From Stercorarius parasiticus (taxonomy: Eukaryota; Chordata; Aves; Charadriiformes; Stercorariidae): a stretch of 64,000 nt of DNA. The position numbers and the translations under genes are program-made. The stretch covers positions 262,749-326,748 of the forward strand of contig VWZL01000202.1 in assembly GCA_013396915.1 (NCBI GenBank). Reading direction: 5' to 3'. Shown here piece by piece: positions 1-11,300 of this stretch (the stretch's first letter is position 1; every line of letters starts with the position of its first letter). The notes under the pieces were generated by a model. It saw only the letters and a list, made by a program, of their open reading frames with translations. It was not told where the DNA came from and searched no databases.

Positions 1-2377
1 TGGCCTCGGACGCTCATGTCTTGGTAAGCAGTTGTCTTCCCCCTCCCGATGCCTGACTTGTTCTCCTGAGACAGTACTGTCTAAAGGAGACAAACTCTGC
101 TTGAAGCTTAACTATGGTTGCAATGCAAACTGCCGCTACAGGTTAGCAGGCGAGTTAATATATTTGGGCTCATTTCTTGGGAAAGGTATTGCCAAATGGT
201 AGGAACAGCAGCTGCCTGTATAGAAACTGTGATGACTGACATAAGTATGTCATGGTATAAACCTGAGCATATAGCTGAGAGGATGGAGAGTCAGACGGGG
301 TCAGTCTTTCAGTGAGGCTGATAGACAGTTTTCTCTTACTTTCTGACTCTTTCTCCATTTCCACTGCAAATTTTAGTCTCATCTGACTGATGGGATTGCG
401 CTTTCCCCTCTTCCCTGAACATCTCCTCAAGAAAGGGAGACGAAGCTATTCCTCTGCATCTTTCTTCAGCCCAATGTTCCCCTTAAGCTTTCAGGGGCAT
501 TAGTTATTGTGTGTGCCCCAGAAGGAAGGGATGCTGATATTGTCAAAAAAGCAAATGTGGTCAGAGGACACAAAGGGAAATTAACTGAGTGTACTGGGAC
601 TCGTTCTTGAAAATCTAAAATTCGCCTCCCAAATGCTGCTGGAAAGGCAGTGGGGAAACAGTGGGAGGGTCTTCAACCGTTTCCAAAGCCTGCAAGCTCG
701 GGCAGGAGCAGCAGGCAGATGGGGCCAGCGCCAAGAAATAGTATTCAGCAAAAGATCCAATAGATCTGTGACCCCAATATGACGAGGCTGAGTTTTGGTA
801 GAGTGGTTTTTGTGGAACGAAGTCATGCTGCGTGCCGCAAGAGGTGCTCAGTAGCACATACACATGTGTATATACCTTTCCCTTACAGTAGCTGCGTGTC
901 TCCTGCTTCAGCTTTCGGACACGCTGGAACCTCAGCAAGTGATAGACAGCCTCAGGAATTTGAGAGGATCTGGGGCGATACAGACCATCAAGGTAATGAG
1001 GCTACAGCAGGTAATACACGTGTGGAAACAAGAGCGGAGAGCTCGCACAGTCCTCTCCTCCACCACACAAAGGCATCTCTCTGGCTTTGAGGTGCTCCAC
1101 AGCTGGTGCTGCTGCTGCTCCCTTGGGTTTGAGCTGCTTCTCGCTTTCTGCTTTCATGCTGCTGCTTCTCCTCCTTCTACTGATTTCAACAGCTGTTCTC
1201 CCTCTCTGCTCCTCACCATCACAAATAATGTTGCTTTCTCCTCCTTATCCCTGCCCATCACTCACTGAGCTATTGTCCCTTTTGCTGTTGCTCACATTCT
1301 CCTCACAACTTGGCCATCTGCTTGATTTTTCTGCCTTGCTTTTGTTCCATCTTCCTAACCCAGCTGGCTGTGGTCATCTCCTGTGGCTATCTGTCAATAC
1401 CCTCCCTGGCAGGTGTCTTTTAAGAAGTATCCCTGGCGCTAGTATTAAAACTAAGTTGCTGAACATAACGGCTTTTTCTTGTTTTGGTGGGATTTTTAGC
1501 TACTCCATGTACGTATTTCTGTTGACACAAGTCCTAGATGTTGTGCTCTTAAAACAGTTCTGCGTAGAGGAAACAGGAACTGACAATTGTTGTTGAAGAG
1601 TTGCCTAAATACTGTCTTTTTGCTAGCTCTGAGCCTCTGGAAGGCAAATCTTGTTTACAGTATTTATTGAAAATTAATTTTCTCCAAAGCAAGAGGGCAG
1701 GTGAGGAGCAGCTTGCATCCCTGGTTGAAGAGACGGGGAAGGACATGAACAAATGTTCTAATTAGAGGCCCTCACGGCCACCTGGGGTGGGTGATCTGTC
1801 CTTTAGCCTCTGCTGACTAACATTGTTACCCCATTTTGAACACTGGCGTATTAATACTCCACATGATGTATGAGTTGACCTAAGAACTCTTACTATAAAC
1901 TGTCATACGTCATCATAGATCATCACACTGGCTAAAGGCTGTGTTCTGTATCACGGACACATTATGGAGAGAGTTAAGGCCCTTGGTGACCCCAATAAAG
2001 CAGCTTTGAATTCCACCATGAAGCGCCCACCTGCTGAGGACCATGGTTTGCGTTACCTTGAGCTCAGGTGTGCCCTTTAGGAGGAACCACAGGAGCCAAG
2101 CCAGGATCCATGTCATCTGTGTCTGATGGTGGAAAAATTCCAGAGGATTGGGAGTAAGCACAAAAAAGAACAAATAAACGGACTAGAGGGCGCAGTTTTC
2201 ATCCTGGGGTATCAAACAGCTTTTTAAGATGGGAGGTGCCTTTTCCAAAAGTATAAAGCCCTCATTACAAATCTGGTTGTGCTTTTTCAGCAGTACAATT
2301 ACCTCCATGACTTTCGAGAGAACCTAGCTGCACATCTGGCAACAAAGGATACGGTATTAAGATCGGTATCGCGCTAA
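1..2377 (+). CDS. CDKN3: CDKN3 (KAP) 3' part, partial at window start
   Basis: Dual-specificity phosphatase of the KAP type; the family removes the activating phosphate from CDK2. Only the C-terminal part is present. Coding exons: <1-23, 889-992 and 2291-2377, all with GT-AG introns and consistent phases. The first piece reads GLGRSCL, the end of the CX5R active-site loop: the invariant Arg codon is at 11-13, while the catalytic Cys codon lies just before the window. Exon 889-992 encodes AACLLLQLSD and, further on, LRGSGAIQTIK; the last exon encodes QYNYLHDFRENLAAH and ends LRSVSR-stop. These strings match the C-terminus of vertebrate CDKN3 as I know it, with no frame break. The gene converges on CNIH1. 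Its 5' exons and promoter are outside the window, so regulation cannot be read here. Confidence 0.95.
993..2290 (+). other. CDKN3: CDKN3 last intron
   Basis: GT-AG intron of 1298 bp between the last two CDKN3 coding exons. About 1090-1340 is pyrimidine-rich with many CTG and CTC triplets, which produces long leucine-rich open frames without coding support. Nothing else was recognised. The preceding intron (24-888) also holds nothing I recognise. Confidence 0.85.
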
Positions 2378-5360
2378 CTCATACTGGCACGGTGTAGCTT
2401 TGTGTCCCCGTGGCTGTGGCAGACAGCGGGACAAGACGCCTCACTCCTGACCTTCACAGTGTCTCATGCCTGCTGCCTGCGTGACACAGCTGCCTGCTTT
2501 CACACTCAGTCTTTAATACTGCCTTAAAAATATATGGAAGTGTATTTGTGTTCATTACTCTTCTGCCGGTGGCCTGCATGCCTAATGAGCTTGTTTTTAA
2601 TACAATAATGACCTACCTCACATATAACATCACTTGGTACCGAGAGCATACGCGTCCGCTGCCATAAGTGGCGCGCTGACATCCTACACGCTGCTTCAGT
2701 GAAGGTACCAAGGGGAAGGGAGACCGGGCTGTCAAAAGCAGTGACTGAATTTCATTTTGACTTCACCTCTCCCCTACGTAGCATGAGAACTGGGACAAGC
2801 AATTGGACGTGAAGGCAGGATATGGGAGGAAAGAGAATAGTCTGTAACTCCTCACAGCTGAGCGCAGACTTGCACTGCCCATAGCTGGCTTCTGCCCCAG
2901 TGCGTAGGCGAAGAGATGAAAGGTAATTCCTTCTCTACTGCCTTTGTAAGAGAGTCGTGCTGGGATAATGTAGCTAGGTAAAAATTACAAAACTTGAGCA
3001 CTTTCAAAAAAACCCTCGGCTTTAGCTTTAAACCAAAGGAAAGTAAAGCATGAGAACCTTCCTGCTGGAGTGCCTACCCCTTATGAACTAGTAAGAACTC
3101 AGTCTAAAATGTCACGGTTCCGCTTAGTGTGGTCAGTGATATTTAGAAACGAGACCCCTCATCCCAATAGAAGGAGGTTTTATGCTGAAGAGCTGTGACG
3201 AACCAAGCGGGTGGGTTTTTAGATGAATGTGGTAGGAAGAGACGCTGCTGTAGCTGCGTGGGTGAGTTTCTGGCACAGCGCTCCTGCGTGCTAGCACTAA
3301 AGAAAGTAAATAAACAGTCAGCTGTGGGCTGGAGAGAATCTCACAGCAACATGCTGGTAACAGTCCACATCCCTCCTGTTTAACTCTATCCACTCGTAAA
3401 GACCAGAGAAGATTAACAGACTCCTCAAGAAAACATTTAAACTAGTTCTGTCCTATTCTGAGGAAGTGATGATCATCCGCATCAGTGCCCAGGTCTCCTC
3501 TGACGCCCTGTGAGATAAGTTTTGGCTCTGGGAAGAGAGCCCGTGTCACCCAGGCCGGGCCTTGCCCTCTTAGACAAACCAGCAGAGTCGAGTAACTCCT
3601 CTGGGCTGCAGTCACTGAGTGTCCGCGTCCTGACTGTCCTCCTGCCTTGTCACCATCTCCTCTTCCCTTGTAGTTAATTCTGTAAGCGCTTTTTTCCTCC
3701 TCGAGTGCTTCGAGACACCAAGTGGTTTCCTGTCCGGTACCAGCACCACCAAGAGCTGCCATCCTGCTCCCAGGGTCACCCTCCTGCGCTCCCCGCGGCT
3801 GCAGCCTACCCTTCTCTGTTGCCTGCAGTGACACGGATGTTTATGGTGCACTTTCAATAAAGTTTCTGTAACTTTTCAAGTCAGTTGTGCCGTGAGACTC
3901 TACCACAGCACCGGCGGTTTTGAGTTGAAGCAGAACTCGCTGCTTTGCTAACTTTAAATTTTATAGCCTTTTCTTAACATCTTGTTTGAACCCAGACACT
4001 GTAACAACACACATTTAAAGGTTATTTCTACTGATTATCTTTAATTAGCTTTTACCACCATTCCCTTCGCCACCCCTAAGGCAGACAACAGGAAGTCTCC
4101 CCAGTTCTCACAGCATGGAATCACAGAGAATACTTTGTTCAAAATGCGTGTTGTCCCTTCCCTGACACTGCTCCCCAACGCTCAGAAAACCAAAAAGGTC
4201 CCTCCCTTCTTCCGTGCCGAATCCTCGCTACTGATGGTTTTCAGACACAAAGTATGTATCAGATGGCTTTTTAAAATGGTTTAGCAGGAAACTTACTGAC
4301 GGGGAGAGACAAATGCTTTATTTTCTCCGTAATCTTTTGCCGTCTGGAACCCCAAAAATCAATTAATACCAAGTTTGAACATGACATGACTGGTTCTGTA
4401 GCGAAGTGTCACGCGTGCAGCTCCACACGCAGCCGCTGCTTTCACAAGGACACTCGGGTCAAGCTGGGAGGTGAGGCTCACACCGCTGGTACGGACAGCA
4501 ACAGTCACACCACCCAGCAGCTGGGTGGGTGCTGGGAGACACTAACCTTTTGTAAAAGTAAGTGCTGAAAACAGTTTCTGAATAGCGTTCTCTGAGGGAC
4601 TCTGCTGGTGGCCGTCACACGTCCACACACTGCGTTCTAATAGGACTTTGTAACTTCTAACTCATACTTCTGACCTGTCCCCGCGATGGCTCAGCATTAT
4701 TTAAAGACCTTTGAAGTGAGAATACTTAAATTCTTCGGTTCTCATGTATTTAACCGCAGCAGGCAGGACAGGCTCCAAAGAAGCATTTCGCTCCTGGGAT
4801 TAGTGGTAAATTCAGGTTCACCAGCACAACTGTGCTGGCAAAGCACGGGGCTGGTTTCACCTCTGGATTCCTCTGTCCAGGAACATTCACCCGGATTTTT
4901 ACATGAAATGTGTAAAGCCTGTGATGGACAGGACACTGCAAGTGTTGCAAACATTCTGCTATTCTTGGTTAAAGCCATTCCACAGCGGGAGGGGGTTTCA
5001 GAAGCAGGTATCGGTTGGACTCGGTCAATCCTGCCCTGGTTATTCTGGTGTGTAACACCTTAAATCAGCCCAAGCACCAAGGGAACGAGAGATTCGTTTA
5101 GAAGGCTGAGGAGAGATCAGGCCAGTAAGTCTCATTCCCATAATGGATTAATAAATACACAAACATAAGGAAGGGTTACTTAGTTTTGCTTATGCAGGCT
5201 GAAGTCATATCTTCCAGCAGGAAAATAAAAGAAATGATTCAACAGGAACAATATTCTTGAGTTTCCAAAAAGCCTTTCAAAATTTCTCCTGCTAAAAGCT
5301 CAAAATTATGATTTGCATAAGGAAGAGAATCCTCTTGTCAACTACCAGCTGATGGGAAGG
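2378..5360. other. CDKN3 3' UTR and intergenic DNA
   Basis: After the CDKN3 stop there is no further exon I recognise. The segment should contain the CDKN3 3' UTR, possibly up to about 3880, followed by ordinary unique-looking sequence. The open frames here are short, lack homology I recognise, and overlap one another on both strands. Confidence 0.6.
3856..3861 (+). terminator. Candidate CDKN3 polyadenylation signal
   Basis: AATAAA followed within about 40 bases by a GT-rich stretch (around 3882-3893). It lies 1.48 kb after the CDKN3 stop. A weaker AATAAA occurs at 3309-3314. Which one is used, or whether a nearer variant signal is used, cannot be told from sequence alone. Confidence 0.4.
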
Positions 5361-6024
5361 TGTCGTCGTTTTGGCCGGATTGGCCACTCGGAACGACAGA
5401 TGGCCCCCCCCTCCTCAGAGAGGAGAGGAAGAGATAAGGAGATTTATGAGTTTAGAAAAAGAACTAAACTACTTTAATGAAAATAATAATAAATAAGAAA
5501 ATAGTAAATAATAATAATAGAATAAAATAAATTTTTAAAAGTATACAATATATACAAAACCGTATCCAGCTCCCAGGATGACGATCGCGTCACCAGCAGA
5601 CACAGGGAAAGTCCCAGACTGGAGTCAGCGATGGACAGGAGCTGAGTTCCAAAACTAGAGTCAGGAACGCTCAGATCGGGATCAAAGGCAGACGAACAGA
5701 CAGGGTCCTCCTCAGACGTCGGCCACTGAAGAAAAAACGAGCCAGGGCCGCCTTGCCCCTTTGATCCCTTAGCTTTTATACCGAGCGTGATGCAGATGGG
5801 ATGGAATACCCTGTTGGTCAGTTTTGGGTCACCTGTCCCGTCCGCTCCTCCCTGCAGGTGGGACCCCTCTACGCTTCTCCGCTTCCGACCCTCTAACGGG
5901 TAAAAAGCGAAGTGAGCTGACCTTGGTTGTTATAGCAATAAGTCTAAGCAAGAGCCTCTGCGCATACCGTTCCTTGGGATAATCAGGTCTTATCTCTCTG
6001 AGAGCGAACAGTTTCTGAACAACA
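5361..6024 (-). mobile_element. Probable solo LTR of an endogenous retrovirus, minus orientation
   Basis: Read on the minus strand, this roughly 660-bp block has LTR-like architecture: a GC-richer upstream part, a TATA-type box (GGTATAAAAGC, 5772-5782), then a downstream part ending in an AT-rich stretch with an ATTAAA signal near 5473-5479. The plus-strand edges look like TG (5361) and CA (about 6024). No internal viral gene is attached, so it is most likely a solo LTR. I found no clear target-site duplication, and the right edge is uncertain by a few tens of bases. It lies between the convergent CDKN3 and CNIH1 3' ends. The family name is not assigned. Confidence 0.6.
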
Positions 6025-7515
6025 CGCTCTTAATTTCAGACTTTAGTCAGTTAGAAGAGGCCCAGCTAAAAAGTAAAATTACAAATCAGAAAATTGGTTC
6101 TGTTTTACCTCAAACCAGGACAGAAGGGATTACAGAATCGGAGTAAGGAGTTTTGGGGTGAGGAGGGGGCTCCTCGCAGAGCTCCAGAGGGGCCTGGGGT
6201 GGAACCTGCGCCTCTGCACAGAAAATGAGAGATAAGGCCCGAAACTGCTACAAATGTTTCAGGACAGCCAGGAAAACAAAAATCGTGGAATGCTGAATGC
6301 TTGAGCAATAACAGCAGAGGAAATTGTCAACAAATGCAAAGAAAACATGTTCGAAAAACAATTTTATATACCTAGGAATAAGGTGTCAGGTATCTCTTAT
6401 TATTACTTAGGAAGGAGAATTTGAAGGTCTCTCAGCCTGAATTCTCATCCCCCAGCACGTTACAAAAAGAGGAGAGGAATTCAGAAGCAGAGCGCAAGCA
6501 ACTGCTGCTCTAAATCCCCCGGGGCACCCAAATCTCATGTGATGACAACGGTTCTGGTCTCCTCCAGCTTAGAAAAGGAACATTTGGGGAGGAGAAGGGA
6601 TAATCACAAAGCTACGGAAGGACTTTCAATCAAGAAGAGACTGAACAGACTTCTCCGCTTTGACAGATGACATGATGAAGGTCTATTCGATCACGCCCAG
6701 CATAAATAAGGTGGAAAGGGGGAAATTTTCAATACGTCTTAAAAAATAAGAGCTTAGAGGCACCAAATGAAGTCCGGCAGAACTTTTAAACAAGTATTTT
6801 TTTACATACTGAGTAATTCCACTCACTGTCTCACTGTCTCTTCCAGACTGGGCTAGAGAAGTGCTCAAAAAGCAACTGTATTAATGGAAGAAAAGTTATT
6901 CAAGGGCTGTTTAAGAGGCCAAACCTCTCGCTCAGGCCATCTGTAACAGGCAGATTTCCAAATCCATGCTCCCGCTCTTCAGGCAGAGATATTCCATACC
7001 TGCCCTGTTCGTATTCCGTTTCCTCAATCGCGGCCAGTGCCCAGCACGCCAGCACTGGGGGAGCTGGATCCCTGGCACCACCCCGTGCAGCCATTCGTAC
7101 CGTTTTTATTGCGTCTAACGCCCGAGACACCCAGAGTGAACAAATAAACAGTTTATACAAAAACGTTTTACTAGAGCTAAGAAACTATTCATTTTTCTCC
7201 AGCACAGGTAAATGAAAAAAAGATTCCTAATTATTACTCCTAAATTAAGCAGCAGTGACAGTTTACAATGCGGTATTATCCGTTCAGCTGAAACATCTTC
7301 CCCTGCCCCATCTACCATTTATCTGCAGACCCCTGAGAAAAAGCAGGAAATCAGAGCTTCCCTTTTCCAGACGTAACTCGATTCAGTGTTCTATTTTTAA
7401 AAGGCAATGCAATTATCCATCACAAACAGATGAATACAGCAAGCATCTCTTCAACTGAAAAACAAAACAAGGCACCAGGTAAAAATAAGTGTTTCTGAAT
7501 TTGAGATTTTTTTTT
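6025..7515. other. Intergenic DNA between LTR and CNIH1 3' end
   Basis: About 1.5 kb with no recognisable gene or repeat. If CNIH1 transcripts use a more distal signal, such as the TTTATT at 7105-7110 on the plus strand, the upper part would be CNIH1 3' UTR. Confidence 0.45.
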
Positions 7516-7528
7516 TTTATTATTTATT
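7516..7528 (-). terminator. Candidate CNIH1 polyadenylation signals
   Basis: Two AATAAA hexamers on the minus strand (7523-7528 and 7516-7521), about 860 bases after the CNIH1 stop. They sit beside an A/T run. They would give a 3' UTR of about 0.86 kb (roughly 7500-8382). Tentative. Confidence 0.45.
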
Positions 7529-8382
7529 GCACTAAGGAACAGCAGGGCAGTTTCACAATCTTACTTTCTGCTTTGCAAAGGTCTGTAGTATTACTCTTAA
7601 ACTCAAGAGTATTTCCATCATTGGACTTGACAAATGTGGTAAGGTTTGTCCATTTGTTAATAAGACGGCACAGACATTAAAAAAAAAAAACAAAACCACC
7701 ATTTAAATTAATTCCTTTGCGGACAATTCAACTTCTCCTATCACAATGACATCTGCTCTGCTTGAGATTAAAGCAAGGCTAATGTTTGGTGAAAATACAA
7801 AGTCTGAATCATGCATATACAGGGAAAGATGAACGAGATAGATAGAAAAAAAATAAAATAAACCAAAACAGAACTCCTACTTTTGCAATTGCATCCGTGA
7901 GTTCATCAATTAAGACCAACGTCGCCTACAGGTAAGACACACAGCACCGCCAGTCCGCCCCGAGCACTCAGCAGCTGCAGGTGATTAACAGAGTGCGAAA
8001 TGCAAGTCCAAATGAGCCACTACGAAGCCCAGCCTAAAGAAAATCCCTACGGCCCTACGGCTAGTCAGTAACCGATACCTACTTGAAGATTATGGCTGTT
8101 CCTTATGGAGTGCAAAGTCAAAACTTTTCGAAACCCAGTAATCTTTGTATTAATTTACATGTAATTCTTTGATTTCAGTGTCCCAGTAAAATATAAGAAA
8201 ACAGTCTTTCCACAAGTATAAAATGTGGAAATATTTTAAAAATCGGGGAGTCATTGTTTTCTAATGCAAATGCGATCATCAGATTCCGTATTTAATCTCG
8301 GTAAGAGGTTCTCGTTGTAAAGAATCCATGTTTTCTGGCTTTTGCATGCACTTAACTGGAACAAAGCTTGCAGAATGTCTTC

Positions 8383-11300
8383 TTAGGAGCTCACCAGAAC
8401 ATAAATCATGCTGGAAAATAAAATAAGAATATTAAGATGCAGCATTTTGATTAGCATTATACGTTTAATTATACAGTTATATATTCTAAGGAACAAATCT
8501 GTGTGAGGTAGGTGGATTGTGACTGAAGGTTTTACACAAAGTCACAAGCCCATCCGAAGGGCATTATAAAGCACAACATGAACCGACGCAGCAGCCAGTT
8601 GTCACTAGACCGAGTGCCACTGTAACAGGGAGCCCTGTATAAACACGATGCTACGTTTAAAGAGCCTGAACTACCCCCGCTGTGCTGTAAGAGTTGCAGA
8701 GAGGGAGGAGGACAGCACACCGCTTCCCGTGTCACACGCCCAGGGCAGACGCGAACACCACGCAGCGAGTCAGCTTTTGGCCTGAAGGAAGAACTGGGAG
8801 GAGGAACCAGGCGGTGGCACTGGCTTTTGTGCCCTTTTCACTCTTGAAACGACTCCTCTACCTTTGACTTCCACAAAAATCACATTTACATTAAAATACC
8901 TACTGTAAAAATATCACTGTTCCAGCTTCTTAATGAAAATACTGGGAGGGGCATTATTATATTATGCTTAAAAGAAGAAAACCTCGGAGCTTTCAAGTCT
9001 CCAGTCATGGTAGAGAGATTCAAATTACTAATTTTGACCAAATTAAGACTTGTGTTTTAAAACAGAATAAATGGTGATTGTGGATTCTTTTTCAGGAAAG
9101 TTGGCATTATATATATCCCTAGGTACAAAATTTCTCTTGTGCACTGAGCCAAAATGTCAGACTGAAGATTAGATGGGAAAGAGAGGAGAAAACTTACCCA
9201 TATAGGTAGTAAAAAAATGATAGAAGGTAGAATGCTAATTTGCACCATCCTTCTTTCTGGCAATAGGCTAAAATATCTGCATTCATGATGGTTGTAGGAT
9301 CATACAGACCAGGGCCACTCATCACAGGTCTACTCATGTACCTGAAAGTGACGCACAGTTAGTTTTGTGGTGACAGCGATGGGAAACGTTCGTTCCTGCC
9401 CCCCACCCACCAAGTAACACCAGAACCAAAACAAGGAATCGCACCCCTTAGAGCAAAGTCCATCAGCTCCATGTAGGAGATGGCGGACTACAAGAGCAAT
9501 ACGAAGCTCCAAAGTAGACATGCCTATGGAAGGGCTTTCCCAGAAGGTGCCGCGACAGCTTACCTCAGCCTTAAACCATGCTGAACTCTGGTACACCAAA
9601 AGGAAATAGCACAAATTTAAAAATAAAGGAAAAATGGGATTCCTTGTGAAAAGGTTGGAAAAGCTAGAGAAGAGACCAATGTATAACCCTATGTAACCTG
9701 CAGCCTCTTCTAATGAATACAACACACACCAGCTACCATGCTGAAGGAATCATAGAATCTTCATGGTTGGAAAGGACCTTTGAGATCATCGAGTCCAACC
9801 ATACACACACAAAAAACCCCCTACAATCTCCGTCGCTAGAGCATGCCCTGAAGTGCCAAATCTAGACGTTTCTTAAATACCTCTGGGGATGGTGACTCAC
9901 CCACCTCCCTGGGCAGGCTGTTCCAGTGCCTGACCACTCTTTCAGGAAAGGAATTCTTCCTAATATCTCATCTAAACCTCCCCTGCCGCAACTTCAGACC
10001 ATTTCCTCTGCTCCTGTCATTATTCACCTGGGAGAAGAGGCCAACACCCACCTCTCTGCAACCTCCTTTCAGGTAGTTGTAGAGGGCAATGAGGTCTCCC
10101 CTCAGCCTCCTCTTCTCCAAACTAAACATGCCCAGCTCCCTCAGCCTCTCCTCATATGGCTTGGTCTCCAGACCCCTCACCAGCCTGGTAGCTCTCCTCT
10201 GGACCCGCTCCAGCACTTCCATGTCCCTCTTGGACAGAGGGGCCCAGAACTGAACACAGCACTCGAGGTGAGGCCTCACCAGTGCCGAGTACAGAGGCAT
10301 GATCACTTCCCTACTCCCGCTGGCCACGCTGTTCCTGATACAAGCCAAAATGCTGTTGGCCTTCTTGGCCACCTGGGCACACTGCTGGCTCATGTTAAGC
10401 TGGTTGTCCACCAGCACCCCCAGGTCCTTTTCTGCTGGGCAGCTTTCTAGCCACTCTTCCCCAAGCCTGTAGCGTTGCTTGGGGTTGTTGTGACCGAAAT
10501 GCAGGACCCGGCACTTGGCCTTATTAAACCTCATACAATTGGCCTTGGCCCATCGATCCAGCCTGTCCAGGTCCCTCTGTAGAGCCTTCCTACCCTCAAG
10601 CAGATCAACACTCCCACCTAGTTTGGTGTCGTCTGCGAACTTACTGAGGGTGCACTCAATCCCCTCATCCAGATCATTGATAAAGATATTAAACAAAACT
10701 GGCCCCAAAACTGAGCCCTGAGGGACACCGCTGGTGACCGGCCGCCAAGAGGATTTCACCCCATTAATCACAACTCTCTGGGCACGGCCATCCAGCCAGT
10801 TTTTAACCCAGCGAAGAGTACACTTGTCTATGCCATGATTCGCCAGCTTCTCCAGGAGAATGCTGTGGGGGACGGTGTCAAAGGCCTTACCAAAGTCCAG
10901 ATAGACAACGTCCACAGCCTTCCCCGCATCCAGAAGGCGGGTCACATGGTCATAGAAGGAGATCAGGTTGGTTAAGCAGGACCTCCCTTTCCTAAACCCA
11001 TGCTGGCTGGCCCTGATCCCTTGGCTGCCCTGCACTTGCCGTGAGAGCTCACTCAAGATGATCCTCTCCATGATCTTTCCTGGTACCGAGGTCAGGCTGA
11101 CAGGCCTGTAGTTCCCCGGATCCTCCTTCCGACCCTTCTTGTAGATGGGCATCACATTAGCCACCCTCCAGGCATCTGGTACCTCCCCTGTTGACCAAGA
11201 TTGTTGCTAAATGATGGAGAGAGGCTTGGTGAGCTCTCCCGCCAGCTCCCTGAGTACTCTTGGGTGAATCCCATCCGGCCCCATAGACTATGTGCGTCTA

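Noticed and set aside
1087..1596. 169-codon leucine-rich open frame, resembling a secreted or membrane protein
   Set aside because: It comes from a pyrimidine-rich CTG/CTC tract inside the last CDKN3 intron, overlaps other frames and has no homology I recognise.
9926..10450. 174-codon open frame on the plus strand
   Set aside because: Antisense shadow of the CR1 reverse-transcriptase frame.
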